DNA of 64,000 nucleotides from Roseomonas fluvialis (lineage in GTDB: Bacteria > Pseudomonadota > Alphaproteobacteria > Acetobacterales > Acetobacteraceae): NCBI RefSeq assembly GCF_022846615.1, contig NZ_AP025637.1:992001-1056000 (forward strand). The letters run 5' to 3'. A model generated the notes under the pieces. That model was not told the origin of the DNA and made no database searches. It saw only the letters and a list, made by a program, of their open reading frames with translations. Shown one piece after another: positions 52,690-63,476 of this stretch. Within the stretch, counting starts at the first letter, position 1, and every line of letters starts with the position of its first letter. The position numbers and the translations under genes were made by a program.

Positions 52690-54355
52690 CCGCGAGAAGG
52701 CTTTCCGCGGCGGCGCGTGCCGCGTCAGTGACGCGCTCCCCGGCGAGCATGCGTGCCAGCTCCTCTCGCCGCTCGCCTTCGGGCAGGGTTTCCACGCGGG
52801 TTTCTGCGCGCCCGCCCTTGACCATCTTGGCCACCCGCAGATGCGCCGCGCCGCGCGCTGCCACCTGCGGCGAATGGGTCACCACCAGCACCTGAAGCCG
52901 TTCGGCCACGCGCGCCAGGCGTTCGCCCACGGCCGCCGCGGTGGCGCCGCCGATGCCGGAATCGACTTCGTCGAACACCAGCGTCGGCACGGGTGATCCG
53001 CGCGCCAACACGACCTTGAGCGCGAGCATCAGGCGCGAGAGTTCGCCGCCCGAGGCGATCTTGGCCAGTGCGCCGGGTGCCTGGCCGGGGTTGGTGCTGA
53101 CCAGGAAGGCCACGCGGTCCTGCCCGTCCGGCCCCCATCCGGCTTCGTCCTTCGCGGCGATGTCGATGACCAGGCGCGCACGGTCGAGCTTGAGCGGCGG
53201 GAGTTCCTTGGCGGCGGCCTTCTCCAGCCTCGCCGCGGCGTCGCGCCGCGCGTCGGTCAGGGCGGCGGCGGCGGCGAGGTAGGCCTTCCGCGCGGCGGCC
53301 TCGTCGCGTTCCAGCGCGGCGACGCGCCCGGACCCGGCGTCGAGTGCTTCGAGGCGCGCGCGCAGCCCGGCGGCGAATTCCGGCAGGTCCACCACCGCGA
53401 CCGAATGCTTGCGGGCGGCGGCGCGCAGGGCGAACAGGCGTTCCTCGGTCTGTTCGAGCCGACGCGGATCCGGGCCGCCCTCGTGGAGCAGGGTCTGCAG
53501 CGCGGCCTCGGCCTCGGCCAGCGCGTCCTGCGCGGCCGCCAAGGCGGCGATGGCGGGCTGGGCTTCGTCGTTGGGCGGAGGCAGGCGTTCGAGCGCGCGG
53601 GCGGCCTCGCGCAACGCACGGGAGGGCGTGGCGGCGCGGCGGTCGCGCGGCGTCAGTTCGGCGATGGCGGCGGCGATGGCCTCGGCGCGGCGCTCGCCCT
53701 GCTGGAGGCGCTGGCGCTCGGCGGCGAGGCGGTCTTCCTCGCCTTCCTGCGGGTTCAGTTCGCGCAGTTCGGCGACGGCGTGGCGCAGCCATTCCTCCTC
53801 GCGCTGCGCGGTGGCGATCGCTTCGCGCGCATCGGCAAGGCGCTTCGTGGCGGTGCGCCAGGCGCCCCACGATTCCGCGGTCGCGACGCGGCGGGGTTCC
53901 AGCGCGCCGAAGGCATCGAGCAGCCCGCCATGCGAGGCCGGGTCCGCGAGGCCGACCTGGTCGTGCTGGCCCTGAACTTCGACCAGCGTCGCACCCAGGC
54001 GCCGCAGCAGCGCCACGCCAACCGGCTGGTCGTTGACGAAGGCGCGGGAACGGCCATCGGCCTGCACCACGCGGCGCAGCACCAGGTCCTCCTCGGGCTC
54101 GATGCCCTGTTCGCGCAGGATGTCGAAGGCGGGATGGCCGGCGGGCGGATGAAAGGCGGCAGCGACCGAGGCCTGCGGCTGCCCGGCACGCACCATGCCG
54201 GATTCGGCGCGGCCACCGAGCGCCAGGCCCAGGCTGTCGAGCAGGATCGACTTGCCCGCCCCGGTCTCGCCGGTCAGCGCGGTGAGGCCAGCGCCGAAGG
54301 CGAGATCGAGCCGTTCGATCAGCACCACGTCGCGGATGGCGAGGCTGGCGAGCAC
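52679..54355 (-). CDS. recN: DNA repair protein RecN
   Basis: The 558-residue SMC-like ATPase helps repair double-strand breaks. It opens MLASLAIRDVVLIERLDLAFGAGLTALTGETGAGKS with Walker A at about 27-34. A long Ala/Arg/Glu-rich coiled coil occupies about 155-360. The ABC signature ASGGELSRLMLALK and Walker B TLVFDEVDSGIGG follow, then VVTHSPQVAARG. It belongs to a co-directional run downstream of bamD. Confidence 0.97.
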   Translation of the reverse strand: MLASLAIRDVVLIERLDLAFGAGLTALTGETGAGKSILLDSLGLALGGRAESGMVRAGQPQASVAAAFHPPAGHPAFDILREQGIEPEEDLVLRRVVQADGRSRAFVNDQPVGVALLRRLGATLVEVQGQHDQVGLADPASHGGLLDAFGALEPRRVATAESWGAWRTATKRLADAREAIATAQREEEWLRHAVAELRELNPQEGEEDRLAAERQRLQQGERRAEAIAAAIAELTPRDRRAATPSRALREAARALERLPPPNDEAQPAIAALAAAQDALAEAEAALQTLLHEGGPDPRRLEQTEERLFALRAAARKHSVAVVDLPEFAAGLRARLEALDAGSGRVAALERDEAAARKAYLAAAAALTDARRDAAARLEKAAAKELPPLKLDRARLVIDIAAKDEAGWGPDGQDRVAFLVSTNPGQAPGALAKIASGGELSRLMLALKVVLARGSPVPTLVFDEVDSGIGGATAAAVGERLARVAERLQVLVVTHSPQVAARGAAHLRVAKMVKGGRAETRVETLPEGERREELARMLAGERVTDAARAAAESLLADAR

Positions 54356-54374
54356 GGGCTTCCGTGCCCCTCTC

Positions 54375-55217
54375 TCAGAACAGCCAGTTGATGCTGCGGC
54401 GGACGAAGCCGGGGCGGTCCTGCGGCGCGGGCTGCGCGCCTTCCACCAGCAGCGCGTAGGAATCCTGGTACCAGGGGCTGCCCGGGTAGTTGAAGCCGAG
54501 CACCGACGCCGTCCGACGCGCCTCGTCGGTCAGGCCGAGCGAGATGTAAATCTCGGTCAGGCGGTGCAGCGCCTCGGGCACGTGGTTGGTGGTCTGGTAT
54601 TCGTCGACCACGCGGCGGAAGCGCCCGATCGCGGCCGATTGCAGGCCCTGGCGCTGGTAGAAGCGGCCGACATGCATCTCGCGTCCCGCCAGGTGGTCGC
54701 GCGCCAGGTCCATCTTGAGCCGGGCGTCGCGCGCATAGGCGGTGTCGGGGAAGCGGTTCACCACGTCCTGCAGCGCGGTCATCGCGGTGATGGTCTGCTG
54801 CTGGTCGCGCTGCGCGTCGTTGATCTGTTCGTACTGCGACAACGCGCGCAGGTAGTACGCGTAAGCGACGTCGCGATGCGCCGGATGCAGCTGGATGAAG
54901 CGGTCGAGCGCGCCGATCGCCTCGGTGTAGCGATTGCGCGTGTAGTCGGCATAGGCCGCCATCAGCTTCGCGTTGGTCGCCCAGGTCGAATAGGGGTGCT
55001 CGCGCTCGACGGCGTCGAACAGGTCGACGGCACGCTGGAAGCGGTTGGCGCGCAGTTCCTGCATCCCGGCGGCGTAGAGCGCCTCGGGCGACTGGTCGGC
55101 CGCATCCGCCACGGCGGCCCCAGGGGCCAACGACGGATCCGCGCCGGTGCCCTGCTGGAAGCGGCTGCATCCGGCCAGCGCGACAAGAACGAGAATAGGG
55201 AGTGCGACGCGAATCAT
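54375..55217 (-). CDS. bamD: Outer membrane assembly lipoprotein BamD
   Basis: The product of about 280 residues has a lipoprotein signal (MIRVALPILVLVALAGC). The helical tetratricopeptide body starts SPEALYAAGMQELRANRFQRAVDLFDAVEREHPYSTWATNAKLMAAYADY and contains HPAHRDVAYAYYLRALS, typical of BamD/ComL. As part of the BAM complex it helps fold outer-membrane beta-barrels. The ATG at 55217 gives a normal lipoprotein leader; an ATG at 55229 would add four residues. Confidence 0.96.
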   Translation of the reverse strand: MIRVALPILVLVALAGCSRFQQGTGADPSLAPGAAVADAADQSPEALYAAGMQELRANRFQRAVDLFDAVEREHPYSTWATNAKLMAAYADYTRNRYTEAIGALDRFIQLHPAHRDVAYAYYLRALSQYEQINDAQRDQQQTITAMTALQDVVNRFPDTAYARDARLKMDLARDHLAGREMHVGRFYQRQGLQSAAIGRFRRVVDEYQTTNHVPEALHRLTEIYISLGLTDEARRTASVLGFNYPGSPWYQDSYALLVEGAQPAPQDRPGFVRRSINWLF

Positions 55218-55284
55218 CGGGGGAGCCATGAGGTCGGGCCGCTGTATATCATGGCGAGGGCCCTGCCCGCCAAGCGGCGACCGA

Positions 55285-56229
55285 TCAGGCGATGGCGGGT
55301 GCGGCGGCGGCGCGCACGGGGGTCGCGGCCGCGCCCTCGGACATAACGGGCAGGCCGGTCATGCGCCACGCCGTGGCGTCGGCGAACAGCGCGCGCAGCA
55401 CGCGGTTGTTCAGCGCATGGCCCGACCGCGCACCGCGGAAGCGCCCGCGGATCGGCGCGCCGGCCAGGGCCAGGTCGCCCACCACGTCGAGCAGCTTGTG
55501 CCGCACGAATTCGTCAGGACGGCGAAGCCCACCCGGGTTGAGGACCATCGGCCCATCCACGACCACGGCGTTGGCCAGGCTGCCGCCCTGCGCCAGGCCG
55601 GCGGCGCGCAGCCGCGCCACGTCCTCGGCCAGGGTGAAGGTGCGCGCATCGGCCAGGCCCTCGCGAAAGGCGAGGGGGGAGACGCGCAGCGCCAGCGCCT
55701 GGCGGCCGATCGCGGTATTCGGGAAGTCGATCTCGAGTTCGGCGTCGAAGGCGGGTTCGCGGCCGGGCAGCAATTCGGCGAAGGCGCCGTTCGGCTCCTC
55801 GACGCGGACAGCGCGCAGAACCTCGATCGCGGCGCGTGGGGCGGCCGTGGTCACGATGCCGGCGCAATCGATCAGGAACAGGAACGGGGCGGCGGAGCCA
55901 TCCATGATCGGCACTTCGGGGCCGTCGACCTCGACCACGGCATCGTCGATGCCGCTGCCGGCGAGCGCCGCCATGACGTGTTCGATGGTGGAGACGGACG
56001 CGTCGCCCTGACCGATCGCGGTGCACAGGCGGGTGTCGACCACGCGGTCGAACATCGCGGGAATGTCCAGACCCAGGTCGGTGCGGCGGAAGACGATGCC
56101 GGTGCCCGCAGCCGCAGGGCGCAGCGTGAGCGCGACGCGACGACCGGAATGCAGGCCGGTGCCGACGCACCCGATGGGTGCCTTCAGCGTCCTGCGTCGC
56201 CCGTTCTCCGCCGGAATGAAGCCGTCCAT
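55285..56229 (-). CDS. lpxC: UDP-3-O-acyl-N-acetylglucosamine deacetylase
   Basis: The 314-residue zinc enzyme commits UDP-acyl-GlcNAc to lipid A. GTGLHSGRRVAL opens the first domain. Zinc ligands are His84 (TIEHVMAAL) and the His and Asp of VRHKLLDVVGDL. GHALNNRVLRAL holds the catalytic His. Lipid A synthesis confirms a Gram-negative envelope. It lies 215 bases after ftsZ, and the interval has a structured, unusually AT-rich leader. Confidence 0.97.
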   Translation of the reverse strand: MDGFIPAENGRRRTLKAPIGCVGTGLHSGRRVALTLRPAAAGTGIVFRRTDLGLDIPAMFDRVVDTRLCTAIGQGDASVSTIEHVMAALAGSGIDDAVVEVDGPEVPIMDGSAAPFLFLIDCAGIVTTAAPRAAIEVLRAVRVEEPNGAFAELLPGREPAFDAELEIDFPNTAIGRQALALRVSPLAFREGLADARTFTLAEDVARLRAAGLAQGGSLANAVVVDGPMVLNPGGLRRPDEFVRHKLLDVVGDLALAGAPIRGRFRGARSGHALNNRVLRALFADATAWRMTGLPVMSEGAAATPVRAAAAPAIA

Positions 56230-56314
56230 AGCCCTCGTGCCTTTCGGGGGCGTCGCTGCCTTCACCGCAGGTGCCGCATCCCCCTCGATGCGGCGCGATG
56301 CTGTGATGGGCAAC

Positions 56315-56349
56315 GCCCCGGATCACAGAAGCATTCTGCGAGCCGGGGC
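56315..56349 (-). promoter_or_regulatory. Two-tier hairpin in the ftsZ-lpxC interval
   Basis: GCCCCGG (56315-56321) pairs with CCGGGGC (56343-56349), enclosing CAGAA (56326-56330) and TTCTG (56334-56338), so a stem with a symmetrical internal loop forms. It lies 86-120 bases upstream of the lpxC start. Next to it toward ftsZ (56350-56430) the DNA is AT-rich, the likely place of an lpxC promoter; TAATAT on the minus strand is a possible -10. It may be the ftsZ terminator or an lpxC leader element. Confidence 0.45.
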
Positions 56350-56444
56350 GCTATTCAAGCCTTGTTTCTCTATATTACGCTGCAAGCCACTGAAAACATT
56401 GAATTAGTGCAGCGCAAAATAAGGCCAAAAAACGGCCGATGCGG

Positions 56445-57971
56445 TCAGGGATTGTGCTGACGGCGCAGGAAGGTCGGGATCTCGAGGCCCATTTCGTCCG
56501 GCGCCGCGGCGCGCGGGGCCGCGCGCTGCGCGGGTACCGCGTGCTGCGGCACAACCGAGGGTTCAACGCGCACCGCATGCTGCGCCATTGGCGGCTGGGC
56601 CTCCGGCAGGGTGCGGCGCATCATGCCGGTCACGTTGGTCGCCCGCTTGAACAAGCTGCTCATCATGCCGGAGGACTGGCGCGCCGGTTCGGGCTGGCGC
56701 GGCGCGACGGGTTCGGCGGTCACGGCGGGGCCGACGACGATCGGCGCGTCCGCCGGCGCCTGGTGCGCGGGGGCATAGGCGTCCAGCGCCTCCGGCTCAG
56801 CCAGCGGCGGCTGCTCGGGCGTGGAGTCCACGACCGCCGGGCGCATCGCCGGCGCCGGGGCCGGCGCCGCCACGGTGCGGATGAAGGACGGCGACGTGCG
56901 CACCGGAGCGGCCGGCGCCACGGACTGCGTGGCCACCGCCTGCGTGGGCGCGCCATTCGCGACCAGCTTCAGCGGCACCTCGCCCCGGCCGTTCGCCGAC
57001 GCCACGTCGATGCCCGTCGCGACGACCGAGACGCGCACGCGCCCGTTCATACCCTCGTCGACCGAGGTGCCGAAGATGATGTTCGCGTCCTCGTCCACTT
57101 CCTTGCGGATGCGGTTGGCGGCGGCGTCGACCTCGAACAGGGTCATGTCGTAGCCGCCGGTGATGTTGATCAGCACCCCGCGCGCGCCGGCCATCGAAAT
57201 GTCCTCGAGCAGCGGGTTGCTGATGGCGGCCTCGGCGGCCTTGGTAGCGCGGTCATCGCCCTCGGCCTCGCCGGTGCCCATCATCGCCTTGCCCATCTCG
57301 GCCATGACAGTGCGGATGTCGGCGAAATCGAGGTTCACCATGCCGGGATTGACCATCAGGTCGGTCACGCCACGCACGCCCATGTACAGGACATTGTCGG
57401 CCATCTTGAACGCTTCCTGGAAGGTGGTGCGTTCATTGGCCAGCCTGAACAGGTTCTGGTTCGGGATGACGATCAGCGTATCGACGAAGGACTGCAGTTC
57501 CTCGATGCCCGAATCGGCGGACTTCTTGCGCTTCGGCCCTTCGAAGTCGAACGGCTTGGTCACTACGCCGACGGTCAGGATGCCGCGCTCGCGCGCCATC
57601 CGCGCGATCACCGGCGCAGCCCCCGTGCCGGTGCCGCCGCCCATGCCGGCGGTGATGAAGACCATGTGCACGCCTTCGATGTGGCGGGCGAGTTCTTCCA
57701 TCGCTTCCTCGGCCGCGGCGCGCCCGATCTCGGGCTTCGCACCGGCGCCCAGGCCCTGCGTCAGGTGCGGGCCCAACTGCACGCGGCGTTCGGCGCGCGA
57801 ATGGAACAGCGACTGGCTGTCGGTGTTGGCGACCAGGAATTCGACGCCGTCGAGGCCCATCGCGATCATGTTGTTGACCGCGTTGGTGCCGCCGCCGCCC
57901 ACGCCCACCACGGTGATGCGCGGGCTGAAATCGGTGTGCTGCTGCTGCGGCACGGTCAGGTTCAGGGTCAT
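56445..57971 (-). CDS. ftsZ: Cell division protein FtsZ
   Basis: The 508-residue tubulin homologue polymerises with GTP into the division ring. The N-terminal GTPase domain has [15 protein letters not shown], the tubulin signature GGGTGTG (111-117) and [12 protein letters not shown] long Pro/Ala-rich linker (about 330-490) is typical of alphaproteobacteria. The C-terminal peptide [10 protein letters not shown] binds FtsA. CAGGAGG precedes the ATG at 57971. Confidence 0.99.
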   Translation of the reverse strand: MTLNLTVPQQQHTDFSPRITVVGVGGGGTNAVNNMIAMGLDGVEFLVANTDSQSLFHSRAERRVQLGPHLTQGLGAGAKPEIGRAAAEEAMEELARHIEGVHMVFITAGMGGGTGTGAAPVIARMARERGILTVGVVTKPFDFEGPKRKKSADSGIEELQSFVDTLIVIPNQNLFRLANERTTFQEAFKMADNVLYMGVRGVTDLMVNPGMVNLDFADIRTVMAEMGKAMMGTGEAEGDDRATKAAEAAISNPLLEDISMAGARGVLINITGGYDMTLFEVDAAANRIRKEVDEDANIIFGTSVDEGMNGRVRVSVVATGIDVASANGRGEVPLKLVANGAPTQAVATQSVAPAAPVRTSPSFIRTVAAPAPAPAMRPAVVDSTPEQPPLAEPEALDAYAPAHQAPADAPIVVGPAVTAEPVAPRQPEPARQSSGMMSSLFKRATNVTGMMRRTLPEAQPPMAQHAVRVEPSVVPQHAVPAQRAAPRAAAPDEMGLEIPTFLRRQHNP

Positions 57972-58030
57972 GGGCGGGCCTCCTGGTTGATCGTGTCTAC
58001 GCGGTGGAATCGATTCGGGGCGAGGCGCAT

Positions 58031-59326
58031 TCACACGCGGTCCTTCACCCAGTTGACGAAGCGGCGGAACGGGCTGCCGGCGCGCGCCGGGCCGGGCGCG
58101 ATGTCGAGCACCGGGCGGCCTTCCCCGGCCCCCCAGAGCAGCAGCCCGATGGCATTCGCGAAGGCCGGGCCCGAGGCCGCTTCCGCAAGCCCGCGCACGG
58201 GCAGCGGGCGGCCGATGCGCACCTGGCGGTCAAGGATGCGTGCGGCGAGCTCCCGCGCGCCGACCAGCTGGCTGCCGCCGCCGGTGAGCACCACACGCGT
58301 GCCGCCCTCGCGCCCGAGCGATGCGGCATCGAGTCGTTCGCGCACGAGCTCGAAGGTCTCCTCTAGTCGAGGCTTGATGATGTTCACGATCATGCTGCGC
58401 GGGATGCGCGCGATGGCGTGCTCGTCCTCGCCCAGCAGCGGGACCGGCAGGAATTCGCGGTCGTCGTCGGCGCCGCCATGCACGCTGCCGTGCAGGGTCT
58501 TGATGCGTTCGGCATGCGTCAGCGGCGTGGCCAGCACGGTCGCGATGTCGTTCGTCACCTGGCCGCCGCCGATCGCGACCTGCGCGGTGTGGACCAGGTG
58601 CCCCTCGCTGAACACCGCGAGCGACGTGGTGCCGCCGCCCATGTCGATGACGGTCGCGCCGAGTTGCTTCTCGTCATCGACCAGGGTTGCGAGGCCGGCG
58701 GCGAAGGGTGCGGAGACGAGTTCCTCCACTTCGAGATCACATCGCAGCAGGCAGGCGCCGAGGTTGCGCAGCGAGGCCTGCGAGGCGCTGACCATGTGCA
58801 GTCGCGCGCCCAGCGTGTCGCAGATCATGCTGCGCGGGTCCTCGACGCCGGGCGTGGCATCGACGGTGAACGCCAGCGGGATGGCGTGCACCGTCTCCCG
58901 CCCGTCCTCGACCGTGCGGCGGCGGCCTTCGTGCAGGATGGCGCGCAGGTCCTGTTCGGTCACGGCGCGTCCGCCGATGCCCCATTGGATGTGAAGCTGC
59001 CGGCTGTCGGGCTGCCCGCAGGAGAGGTTCACGATCACGCCGGGCAGGCGCGTATCCGCCATCTCCTCGGCCTGGCCGACGGCGGCGCGGATGGCGCGTT
59101 CGGCTTCCTCGAGGTCGACGATCGACCCGCCCTTGACGCCGCGGCCCTGGCGCCAGCCGAATCCGAGCACACGCGGCGTGCCGTCGCTCTCGATGCGGGC
59201 GATCATGCAGACCGCCTTGGTCGAGCCGATGTCGAGCACGCCAAAGGTGCCGCTGCGCGCATGGCGGCGGCGGCGCGGCGGCGCGCCGGGTTCGATCGGC
59301 GGCGGCAGGCGAGACATCTGGTTCAT
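58031..59326 (-). CDS. ftsA: Cell division protein FtsA
   Basis: The 431-residue actin-like ATPase tethers FtsZ to the membrane. [18 protein letters not shown] is the phosphate-1 motif, [14 protein letters not shown] phosphate-2, and [11 protein letters not shown] the adenosine motif. The C-terminal amphipathic helix ([14 protein letters not shown]) is the membrane anchor. It starts four bases within the ftsQ stop. Confidence 0.98.
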   Translation of the reverse strand: MNQMSRLPPPIEPGAPPRRRRHARSGTFGVLDIGSTKAVCMIARIESDGTPRVLGFGWRQGRGVKGGSIVDLEEAERAIRAAVGQAEEMADTRLPGVIVNLSCGQPDSRQLHIQWGIGGRAVTEQDLRAILHEGRRRTVEDGRETVHAIPLAFTVDATPGVEDPRSMICDTLGARLHMVSASQASLRNLGACLLRCDLEVEELVSAPFAAGLATLVDDEKQLGATVIDMGGGTTSLAVFSEGHLVHTAQVAIGGGQVTNDIATVLATPLTHAERIKTLHGSVHGGADDDREFLPVPLLGEDEHAIARIPRSMIVNIIKPRLEETFELVRERLDAASLGREGGTRVVLTGGGSQLVGARELAARILDRQVRIGRPLPVRGLAEAASGPAFANAIGLLLWGAGEGRPVLDIAPGPARAGSPFRRFVNWVKDRV

Positions 59327-60201
59327 CCGCGGCGTGCTCCGCCAGGCCGTGGGGTGATGATCTCGCTCGGTTCCGCCTGGCGCGTCGGGCGCAGCACCAG
59401 GCGGTCGGGCAGGCGCAGGTCGATGGCGGCGAGCGGGCGGTCGAGCAGCCGCGCCTCCCGCTGCAATTCCGCCAGCCGCTGGATGGCGGCGGCCTCGGCA
59501 CCTTCGGGCAGGAGCACGTCGGTGCCGTTGTGCAGTCGCAGGTTCCAGCGGCGTTCGTGGATGCGCACCATGGCCTGCACGCGGTCGGCCACGTCCTGTT
59601 CGCGCTTCAGCAGGTCGTACAGCGCGGGGCCGGCGGAATCGGCGCCGGGGCCGACCAGCAGCGGCAGCGGGCCGAATTGGTCGAGCCCATCGGCCGCCAC
59701 CACGCGGCCGTCGCGGTCAATGATCACGAAGCGCGTGTTGTTCTGCCAGATCGCGAAGGGCCGGCGTTCCTCGATGCGCACCAGGATCGTGCCGGGCAGG
59801 CGGCGTTCGACATGCGCGGTCTGCACCCAGGCGATGGTCTCGATGCGGGTGCGCGCCGCCTCGGGCGAGAAATCCAGGATTGGGTCGCCGCGAGAGACGC
59901 CGAGTGCCGCGCGGATCATGTCGGTCGGCGTGTTGCGCCGCCCTTCCAGGATCACCTGCTGCACGGTCATGCCAAGGGATTCGCCGACATGCGCGAAGCT
60001 GTCCGCCACACCGCGAACGCGCCCGGCGGGGTCGACCGCGCGCACTGCCAGCACCAGTACGCCGAGCGCGCCGAGGCCGAGGACGCCGTAGATCGCGGGC
60101 TTCACCAGCGACCGACGGCGCTTCACCCATATGCGCAGGCGCGACGGGCGCGAAGGTTCGCGCTGCGGCTTCGATGTGCGTGCGAGGCGTTCACGCGCCA
60201 T
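59323..60201 (-). CDS. ftsQ: Cell division protein FtsQ
   Basis: The 292-residue bitopic membrane protein has a basic cytoplasmic start, one membrane helix (about 36-55), a POTRA domain ([32 protein letters not shown]) and the FtsQ domain ([29 protein letters not shown]). It links early and late divisome proteins in the periplasm. Its start overlaps the ddl end by 11 bases. Confidence 0.96.
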   Translation of the reverse strand: MARERLARTSKPQREPSRPSRLRIWVKRRRSLVKPAIYGVLGLGALGVLVLAVRAVDPAGRVRGVADSFAHVGESLGMTVQQVILEGRRNTPTDMIRAALGVSRGDPILDFSPEAARTRIETIAWVQTAHVERRLPGTILVRIEERRPFAIWQNNTRFVIIDRDGRVVAADGLDQFGPLPLLVGPGADSAGPALYDLLKREQDVADRVQAMVRIHERRWNLRLHNGTDVLLPEGAEAAAIQRLAELQREARLLDRPLAAIDLRLPDRLVLRPTRQAEPSEIITPRPGGARRG

Positions 60202-61108
60202 GGCGGGCCTCCCTGACCATCCAGGCGCACAGCGCGGGGAAGGGGATGCCGCAATGCGCCGCCTGTTCGGGCAGCAGCGACGTCGGTGTCAGGCCCGGCT
60301 GCGTATTCACTTCCAGCAGCACCAGCCGGTCTGCGGCCTCGTCGTAGCGGAAATCGGCGCGCGAGGCGCCGCGGCAGCCCAGCGCCTGGTGCGCGCGCAG
60401 CGCGATGTCGAGCGCCCGGCCATAGGCGTCCTCGCTGATGTGAGCGGGCAGAACGTGGCGCGACCCGCCATCGGCGTACTTGCTCTCGTAGTCGTAGAAG
60501 ACGCCGGCATCGGCGATGATGTCGGTCACTGCCAGCGCGCGGTCACCCATCACGCCGACCGTGAGTTCGCGGCCGGGGATGTAGGATTCCGCCATGGCGT
60601 GGTCGCCGTAGCGCCAGCTGCGTGCGATCTCGGCGCGCCGGTTGTCGCCCTGCTGGACGATGTGCACGCCGACGGACGAACCCTCGTTCACCGGCTTCAC
60701 GACATAGGGCAGCGGCAGCGGATCGGCGGCTTCAAGTTCGTCGCGCGTCACCAGGCGGTGTTCGGCCACGGGCAGCCCGGCCTGGCGGAAAACGGCCTTG
60801 GCGGCGGCCTTGTCCATCGCGAGCGCCGACGCGCGCAGTCCCGAATGCGTGTAGGGCAGGCCGAGCCAGTCGAGCACGCCCTGGATGCAGCCATCCTCGC
60901 CGAAGCGGCCGTGCAGCGCGTTGAACACCGCGTCGGGGCGCGGATGCGTGAGTGCATGGATGACGGCGGTGAGGTCCTCGGTGACGTCGATCGGCGTCAC
61001 GGTGAAGCCCGCTTCGCGCAGCGCCGCGATGCATTGTTTCCCGGAGGAGAGCGAGACCTCGCGTTCGGCCGAGATGCCGCCATACAGGACCGCGACGTGC
61101 TGAGTCAT
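60191..61108 (-). CDS. ddl: D-alanine--D-alanine ligase
   Basis: The 305-residue ATP-grasp enzyme makes the D-Ala-D-Ala end of peptidoglycan precursors. [19 protein letters not shown] and [25 protein letters not shown] are the N-terminal signatures. [17 protein letters not shown] and [19 protein letters not shown] form the ATP and Mg sites. The start ATG 61108 overlaps the murB stop by four bases. Confidence 0.98.
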   Translation of the reverse strand: MTQHVAVLYGGISAEREVSLSSGKQCIAALREAGFTVTPIDVTEDLTAVIHALTHPRPDAVFNALHGRFGEDGCIQGVLDWLGLPYTHSGLRASALAMDKAAAKAVFRQAGLPVAEHRLVTRDELEAADPLPLPYVVKPVNEGSSVGVHIVQQGDNRRAEIARSWRYGDHAMAESYIPGRELTVGVMGDRALAVTDIIADAGVFYDYESKYADGGSRHVLPAHISEDAYGRALDIALRAHQALGCRGASRADFRYDEAADRLVLLEVNTQPGLTPTSLLPEQAAHCGIPFPALCAWMVREARHGA

Positions 61109-62037
61109 GCAGGCCTCCCGATGCGGCGGATTTCCCATTCCAGATCGACGCCGGTGGCGGCGCGTACGCGGGCGCGAACGTCCTCGCCCAGCGCCTCGAT
61201 CTGCGCGGCGGTGGCGCCGCCGGTGTTGATGAGGAAGTTGCAGTGCTTCTCGCTGACCTGCGCGGCGCCGAGGGTCAGGCCGCGACAGCCGGCGGCGTCG
61301 ATCAACTGCCAGGCCTTGCGGTCGCCCGGCGGGTTCTTGAAGGTGGAACCGCCGGTGCGCGCACGCACGGGCTGCGTCGCCTCGCGCGCCGTGCGGATGT
61401 CGTTGAGCCGCGCGGCGATGGCCGCGGCATCGCCGGGTGTGGCACGCAGCCTGGCGCGGATGACGACGCTGCGCGGCGGCAGCACGGCGCGGCGATAAGC
61501 GAAGTGCAGATCAGCGGCCGACATGCGGATGATGCCGGTGCCGGTTGCGACCTCCGCCCAGTCGAGCACGTCCTTCACTTCGGCCCCGTAGGCGCCGGCA
61601 TTCATCGCCACCGCGCCGCCGATCGTGCCTGGAATGCCGACCAGGAATTCGAGGCCGCCCAGCGCATGCGCCGCCGCGGTCTCCGCCACCGTCACGTCGA
61701 GTGCGGCCGCACCGGCGACGATGCCGCCGGCCTCCACCGTAACATCGCCGAAGCCGCGTGCGAGGCGCAGCGTGACACCCGCGATCCCGCCATCGCGGAT
61801 GATGAGGTTCGATGCCGCGCCGAGTACCGTCAGCGGCGTGGTCGCCGGTAAGTCGCGCAGCAGCGCGACCAGATCCTCGGCATCGGCCGGGCGTACCAGC
61901 ACATCCGCCGCGCCGCCGACACGGAACCAGGTGGAGCCACCAAGCGGCGCATCGCGCGTCACGCGCCCGCGTAGCGCCGGTACGCCATCGGGCGGCGGCA
62001 CCAGGCGATCCGGGCGATGCGCCGTCGCGGCCATCAT
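61105..62037 (-). CDS. murB: UDP-N-acetylenolpyruvoylglucosamine reductase
   Basis: The 310-residue flavoenzyme makes UDP-MurNAc. [16 protein letters not shown] and [13 protein letters not shown] form the FAD site, [18 protein letters not shown] the pyrophosphate loop, and [22 protein letters not shown] carries the proton-donor Ser. [11 protein letters not shown] shows the short (type IIb-like) arrangement. The chosen ATG 62037 overlaps the murC stop (ATGA). Confidence 0.97.
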   Translation of the reverse strand: MMAATAHRPDRLVPPPDGVPALRGRVTRDAPLGGSTWFRVGGAADVLVRPADAEDLVALLRDLPATTPLTVLGAASNLIIRDGGIAGVTLRLARGFGDVTVEAGGIVAGAAALDVTVAETAAAHALGGLEFLVGIPGTIGGAVAMNAGAYGAEVKDVLDWAEVATGTGIIRMSAADLHFAYRRAVLPPRSVVIRARLRATPGDAAAIAARLNDIRTAREATQPVRARTGGSTFKNPPGDRKAWQLIDAAGCRGLTLGAAQVSEKHCNFLINTGGATAAQIEALGEDVRARVRAATGVDLEWEIRRIGRPA

Positions 62038-63476
62038 TTCATCGCCCCCGCGAGCCGCCCACGCGCGCGCTGCTGCAGGTCGTTGAGCTGCCCCGGCAGT
62101 GCATGCGCCCAGGACGTGATGTTTCCTGCGCCCAGGCAAACGACGTAGTCGCCCGACCGTGCGATGGCGTGGATCATCTCCGGCAGGCTGTCCGGCCCGG
62201 GGAGCGGCACGACCGACCGGTGGCCGCGCGCGCGCAGGCCTTCCACAAGCGCGTCCTTGTCCATGCCTTCGATGGGCTGTTCACCCGCCGCATAGACATC
62301 CGCCACGATCACCGTGCCGGCATCGTTCATGCACGTACAGAAATCCTCGAAGAGCGAGGCGAGGCGCGAATAGCGGTGCGGTTGCACCACCGCGACCACG
62401 TCGCGCGCGCCGGCCTGGCGCGCGGCCTTGAGCACGGCTGCGATCTCGACCGGGTGGTGGCCGTAGTCGTCGATCACGGTGATGCCGCCCGCTTCACCCG
62501 TGCGAGTGAAGCGGCGCTTCACGCCCTTGAAGCCGGCCAGCGCGGAGCGGATGGTGCCCTCGTCCACCTCCATCTCGACGCCGATCGCGATGGCGGCCAG
62601 CGCGTTCTGCACATTGTGCTGGCCCAGCATCGGCAGGCGGAAGGGCTTCATGGACCGCACGCGCCCGGTGGCGCGGTCGGTCACCGTGACCTCGAAGGTC
62701 GCGCCCATGCGGTCGGTGATGATTCGCTCGGCGCGTACATCGGCCTGGGGCGAGAAGCCGTAGGTCACGATGCGCCGGTCGGACAGGCGCGGGATCATCG
62801 CCTGCACTTCCGGATGGTCCATGCACAGCACGGCGAAGCCGTAGAAGGGGATGTTGCCGACGAACTGCGCGTAGCCTTCCTTCATCGCCTCCCCGGTGCC
62901 CCAGTGGTCGAGGTGCTCCGGGTCCATGTTGGTGACTACGGCGACGACGGCGGGCAGCTTGAGGAAGGACCCGTCGGATTCATCTGCCTCCACCACCATC
63001 CAGTCGCCCGCACCCATGCGCGTGTTGGTGCCATAGGCGTTGATGATCCCGCCGTTGATCACGGTCGGGTCGAGCCGCGCGGCTTCGAGCACCGCGGCGA
63101 CCAGCGACGTTGTCGTGGTCTTGCCGTGCGTGCCGCCGATGGCGATGGACCACTTGAGGCGCATCAGTTCGGCCAGCATCTCGGCGCGGCGCACCACCGG
63201 GATCAGTCGCTTGCGTGCGGCCACGACCTCGGGGTTGTCGCGCTTCACCGCGGTCGAGACGACCACCACCTGCGCATCACCGAGATTCGCCGCGTCGTGC
63301 CCAACCGCGACGGGAATGCCGACCGCGCGCAGGCGCTGCACATTGGCACCGTCGTTGAGATCGCTGCCCTGCACCTGGTAGCCCAGCGTGTGCAGCACCT
63401 CCGCGATGCCGGACATGCCGATGCCGCCGATGCCCACGAAGTGGATGGCGCCGATATTGAGCGGCAGCGCGCGCAT
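62034..63476 (-). CDS. murC: UDP-N-acetylmuramate--L-alanine ligase
   Basis: The 480-residue Mur ligase adds the first amino acid of the peptide stem. [29 protein letters not shown] opens the UDP-binding domain. [15 protein letters not shown] is the ATP loop, [11 protein letters not shown] the Mg site, and [12 protein letters not shown] lies in the C-terminal domain. Its ATG overlaps the murG stop by one base. Confidence 0.98.
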   Translation of the reverse strand: MRALPLNIGAIHFVGIGGIGMSGIAEVLHTLGYQVQGSDLNDGANVQRLRAVGIPVAVGHDAANLGDAQVVVVSTAVKRDNPEVVAARKRLIPVVRRAEMLAELMRLKWSIAIGGTHGKTTTTSLVAAVLEAARLDPTVINGGIINAYGTNTRMGAGDWMVVEADESDGSFLKLPAVVAVVTNMDPEHLDHWGTGEAMKEGYAQFVGNIPFYGFAVLCMDHPEVQAMIPRLSDRRIVTYGFSPQADVRAERIITDRMGATFEVTVTDRATGRVRSMKPFRLPMLGQHNVQNALAAIAIGVEMEVDEGTIRSALAGFKGVKRRFTRTGEAGGITVIDDYGHHPVEIAAVLKAARQAGARDVVAVVQPHRYSRLASLFEDFCTCMNDAGTVIVADVYAAGEQPIEGMDKDALVEGLRARGHRSVVPLPGPDSLPEMIHAIARSGDYVVCLGAGNITSWAHALPGQLNDLQQRARGRLAGAMK

